In this document: positions 62,664 to 64,000 of the stretch, piece after piece
Layout of the letters: each line of letters starts with the position of its first letter
Position numbering within the stretch: the first letter of the stretch is position 1
Assembly: GCF_000007825.1 (NCBI RefSeq)
Contig: NC_004722.1
Location: 4,008,501-4,072,500 of the forward strand
Origin: Bacillus cereus ATCC 14579
Lineage (GTDB): Bacteria; Bacillota; Bacilli; Bacillales; Bacillaceae_G
Direction: 5' to 3'
DNA: 64,000 nt
Position numbers and translations under genes: made by a program
Notes under the pieces: model-generated
Databases searched by the model: none
The model's input: only the letters and a program-made list of their open reading frames with translations
Told to the model about the DNA's origin: nothing

Positions 62664-63590
62664 ATGAAACGTTTTTTTGCAGCATTGTTTACTATACTAG
62701 GTGCAATAACTGCCCTTGGGATTTTCTTTACAAATAAAGTGATGTACTTAAAGAAAAAAACAGAGGAAGAAGTACTCGAAAGAGAAACGAAAAAACATTT
62801 TCGTATAGAGGATTTTGATGCTCTTCATAAAGAAGAAATTCATATTCCTTCACAATTCGGATACGACCTTCACGGATATTACATTCCTGCCGGTCATTCC
62901 ACCAATAAGTTTATGGTTTTTTGCCACGGTGTAACTGTAAATAAAATAAACTCTGTAAAATATGCAAACTTATTCTTAAAAAGGGGATATAACGTCCTCA
63001 TTTACGATCATCGTCGTCATGGTAAAACTGGCGGAAAAACAACAAGCTATGGATACTATGAAAAACATGATTTAAAATCCGTAGTTGACTGGCTAAAAAA
63101 CCGTTTTGGCACCAATATTACACTTGGTATTCATGGTGAATCTATGGGAGCTGCAACACTTCTTCAATACGCAGGACTTGTAGAAGATGGTGCTGATTTC
63201 TATATTGCAGATTGTCCTTTCTCTGATTTTCACGGACAATTACAGCACCGTTTAAAGGTTGAATTCCATTTACCAAAATGGCCTTTATTACCTTTAGCAA
63301 ACGCATTTTTGAAAGTTCGTGACGGTTATACAATTCGTGAAGTTTCACCAATCGACTGTATAAAAAACATTAACAATCCCGTTCTCTTTATTCATAGTAA
63401 AGATGACGACTATATTTTAGCTGATATGACAAAAGCGTTATATGAAGCGAAAGAAAATAATAAGCAGCTTTATATTGCAGAACACGGTGCACACGCTTGC
63501 TCTTATAACGAAAATAAAGAAGAGTACGAAGCAGCCGTCGATCAATTTTTAAACACATATGTGAAAGAAACAAAAAACAGGCTTGCATAA
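62664..63590 (+). CDS. Membrane-anchored alpha/beta hydrolase (YqkD-like)
   Basis: A 308-residue hydrolase with an N-terminal anchor (MKRFFAALFTILGAITALGI). FMVFCHGVTVNK is the oxyanion region, VLIYDHRRHGKTGG the conserved strand, and GIHGESMGAATLL holds the nucleophilic Ser. The acid is in FIHSKDDDYI and the His in EHGAHACS. It corresponds to B. subtilis yqkD in this neighbourhood. The substrate is unknown. ATG follows TTTGGAGGATGAGG. Confidence 0.88.
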   Translation: MKRFFAALFTILGAITALGIFFTNKVMYLKKKTEEEVLERETKKHFRIEDFDALHKEEIHIPSQFGYDLHGYYIPAGHSTNKFMVFCHGVTVNKINSVKYANLFLKRGYNVLIYDHRRHGKTGGKTTSYGYYEKHDLKSVVDWLKNRFGTNITLGIHGESMGAATLLQYAGLVEDGADFYIADCPFSDFHGQLQHRLKVEFHLPKWPLLPLANAFLKVRDGYTIREVSPIDCIKNINNPVLFIHSKDDDYILADMTKALYEAKENNKQLYIAEHGAHACSYNENKEEYEAAVDQFLNTYVKETKNRLA

Positions 63591-63603
63591 GCCTGTTTTT
63601 TAT
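63571..63603. terminator. Bidirectional terminator
   Basis: AACAGGCTT pairs with AAGCCTGTT over GCAT, with A and T runs on both sides. Confidence 0.92.
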
Positions 63604-63845
63604 TGCGCTAAAACGTCTGTAACTTGTTCCATATTTTCAGAAATCCATTGCATTGCATCATCTAACGTTGGGAATTCTGTCGTTTGAAATGTTACTTCAT
63701 CTTGAAGTAACCAAACATCCTTTGCCTCTTGCCCTACACCTGCAATGGACCAATGTAACAAACTATATGGATGATTATCATTCAAAAATGATGCCCACGT
63801 GCGCTCATTTGCAATGTTTCGTAATGTATGTAATTGTTTATCCAT
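63600..63845 (-). CDS. DUF2552 (YqkC-like) protein
   Basis: An 81-residue soluble protein, MDKQLHTLRNIANERTWASF then LNDNHPYSLLHWSIAGVG, that looks like the YqkC/DUF2552 family. It lies next to the yqkD-type hydrolase as in B. subtilis. The function is unknown. ATG follows GGTGACGAGAG. Confidence 0.78.
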   Translation of the reverse strand: MDKQLHTLRNIANERTWASFLNDNHPYSLLHWSIAGVGQEAKDVWLLQDEVTFQTTEFPTLDDAMQWISENMEQVTDVLAQ

Positions 63846-63984
63846 CTCTCGTCACCTTACTCTAGTCAGTTATGAAAACTATTATAACACTCTCTTCTTT
63901 CTCAAACAAAGTGCTCTTTTTATATTGTCAAGCACTTCCCTTGATTATATGATGAAATTAAGCGTTTGGGAAGGAGGGATAACG

Positions 63985-64000
63985 TTGGCAAAAGTACAAA
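63985..64000 (+). CDS. Start of a CDS, truncated by window edge
   Basis: TTG GCA AAA GTA CAA begins a frame (MAKVQ) seven bases after AAGGAGGGAT. Only five codons are visible, so no identity is offered. Confidence 0.5.

Noticed and set aside
1..64000. CRISPR array, prophage, insertion sequence, toxin-antitoxin or defence island
   Set aside because: No regular repeats, transposase, integrase other than XerD, or defence-type gene cluster was seen; the gene order matches the Bacillus core.

Overview
The window is low-GC Firmicute chromosome and matches the Bacillus cereus group (cereus, thuringiensis or anthracis type). The evidence is the gene content and near-textbook sporulation genes: the spoIIA operon with sigF, the seven-gene spoVA operon, spoIIM, mciZ and dacF. 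The gene order also follows the Bacillus core (fur, xerD, drm, pupG, dacF, spoIIA, spoVA, ppiB, ypuA, DUF309, scpA/scpB), and strong GGAGG ribosome binding sites with many GTG and TTG starts fit. I see no rRNA, tRNA, insertion sequence, prophage or CRISPR array. Assignments rest on reading the translations and on remembered family features; no search was run.

Layout. 1-4.9 kb: methionine salvage, with mtnU (partial, minus), mtnE, a SAM-I riboswitch with terminator, then mtnWXBD. 5-10.7 kb: a four-gene minus-strand cluster (serine hydrolase, beta-hydroxyacid dehydrogenase family, small proteins), a GGDEF protein, a nitroreductase with a palindromic operator, and a small membrane protein. 10.8-16.6 kb: a possible spore-surface gene, then the glucose phosphotransferase block ptsI, ptsH, ptsG and glcT, with a GlcT antiterminator target in the ptsG leader. 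16.8-20.4 kb: a HAD phosphatase and the N-acetylglucosamine genes nagA, nagB and nagR. 20.4-27 kb: a secreted MBL-fold protein, scpB, scpA, a YjcZ-type peptide, DUF309, ribT, ppiB, a DUF1002 protein and a second HAD phosphatase. 27.1-36.8 kb: sporulation, with the spoVA operon, an NSS transporter with its small subunit, spoIIAA-spoIIAB-sigF and dacF. 36.9-42.3 kb: a GntR-controlled ABC exporter with two paralogous permeases, a MarR regulator and a SIMPL protein. 42.4-48.1 kb: an NCS2 purine permease, CorA, and the nucleoside salvage operon drm-pupG-pdp. 48.5-53.3 kb: a YtkA-type lipoprotein, xerD, a DUF4227 protein, fur, spoIIM, an acetyltransferase, nudF and mciZ. 53.4-64 kb: two aldo/keto reductases, GrpB, a yqkE-like gene, a secreted 5'-nucleotidase, an HTH/RHH protein, two alpha/beta hydrolases, a YuiF-type antiporter, a LacI regulator, an acetyltransferase and a DUF2552 protein.

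Two conserved genes, pupG and the yqkE-like DUF3886 gene, each carry a single extra base that breaks the frame near the N-terminus. They are either recent mutations or base-call/assembly errors.

No clearly new multi-gene system was found. The less explained items are regulatory palindromes (nitroreductase, drm, ptsG and the GntR-ABC operon), a promoter embedded in a 13-bp hairpin before ptsH, a hairpin separating scpA from scpB, and an unrecognised Cys/His- and Asn/Asp-rich protein with a mother-cell-type promoter.
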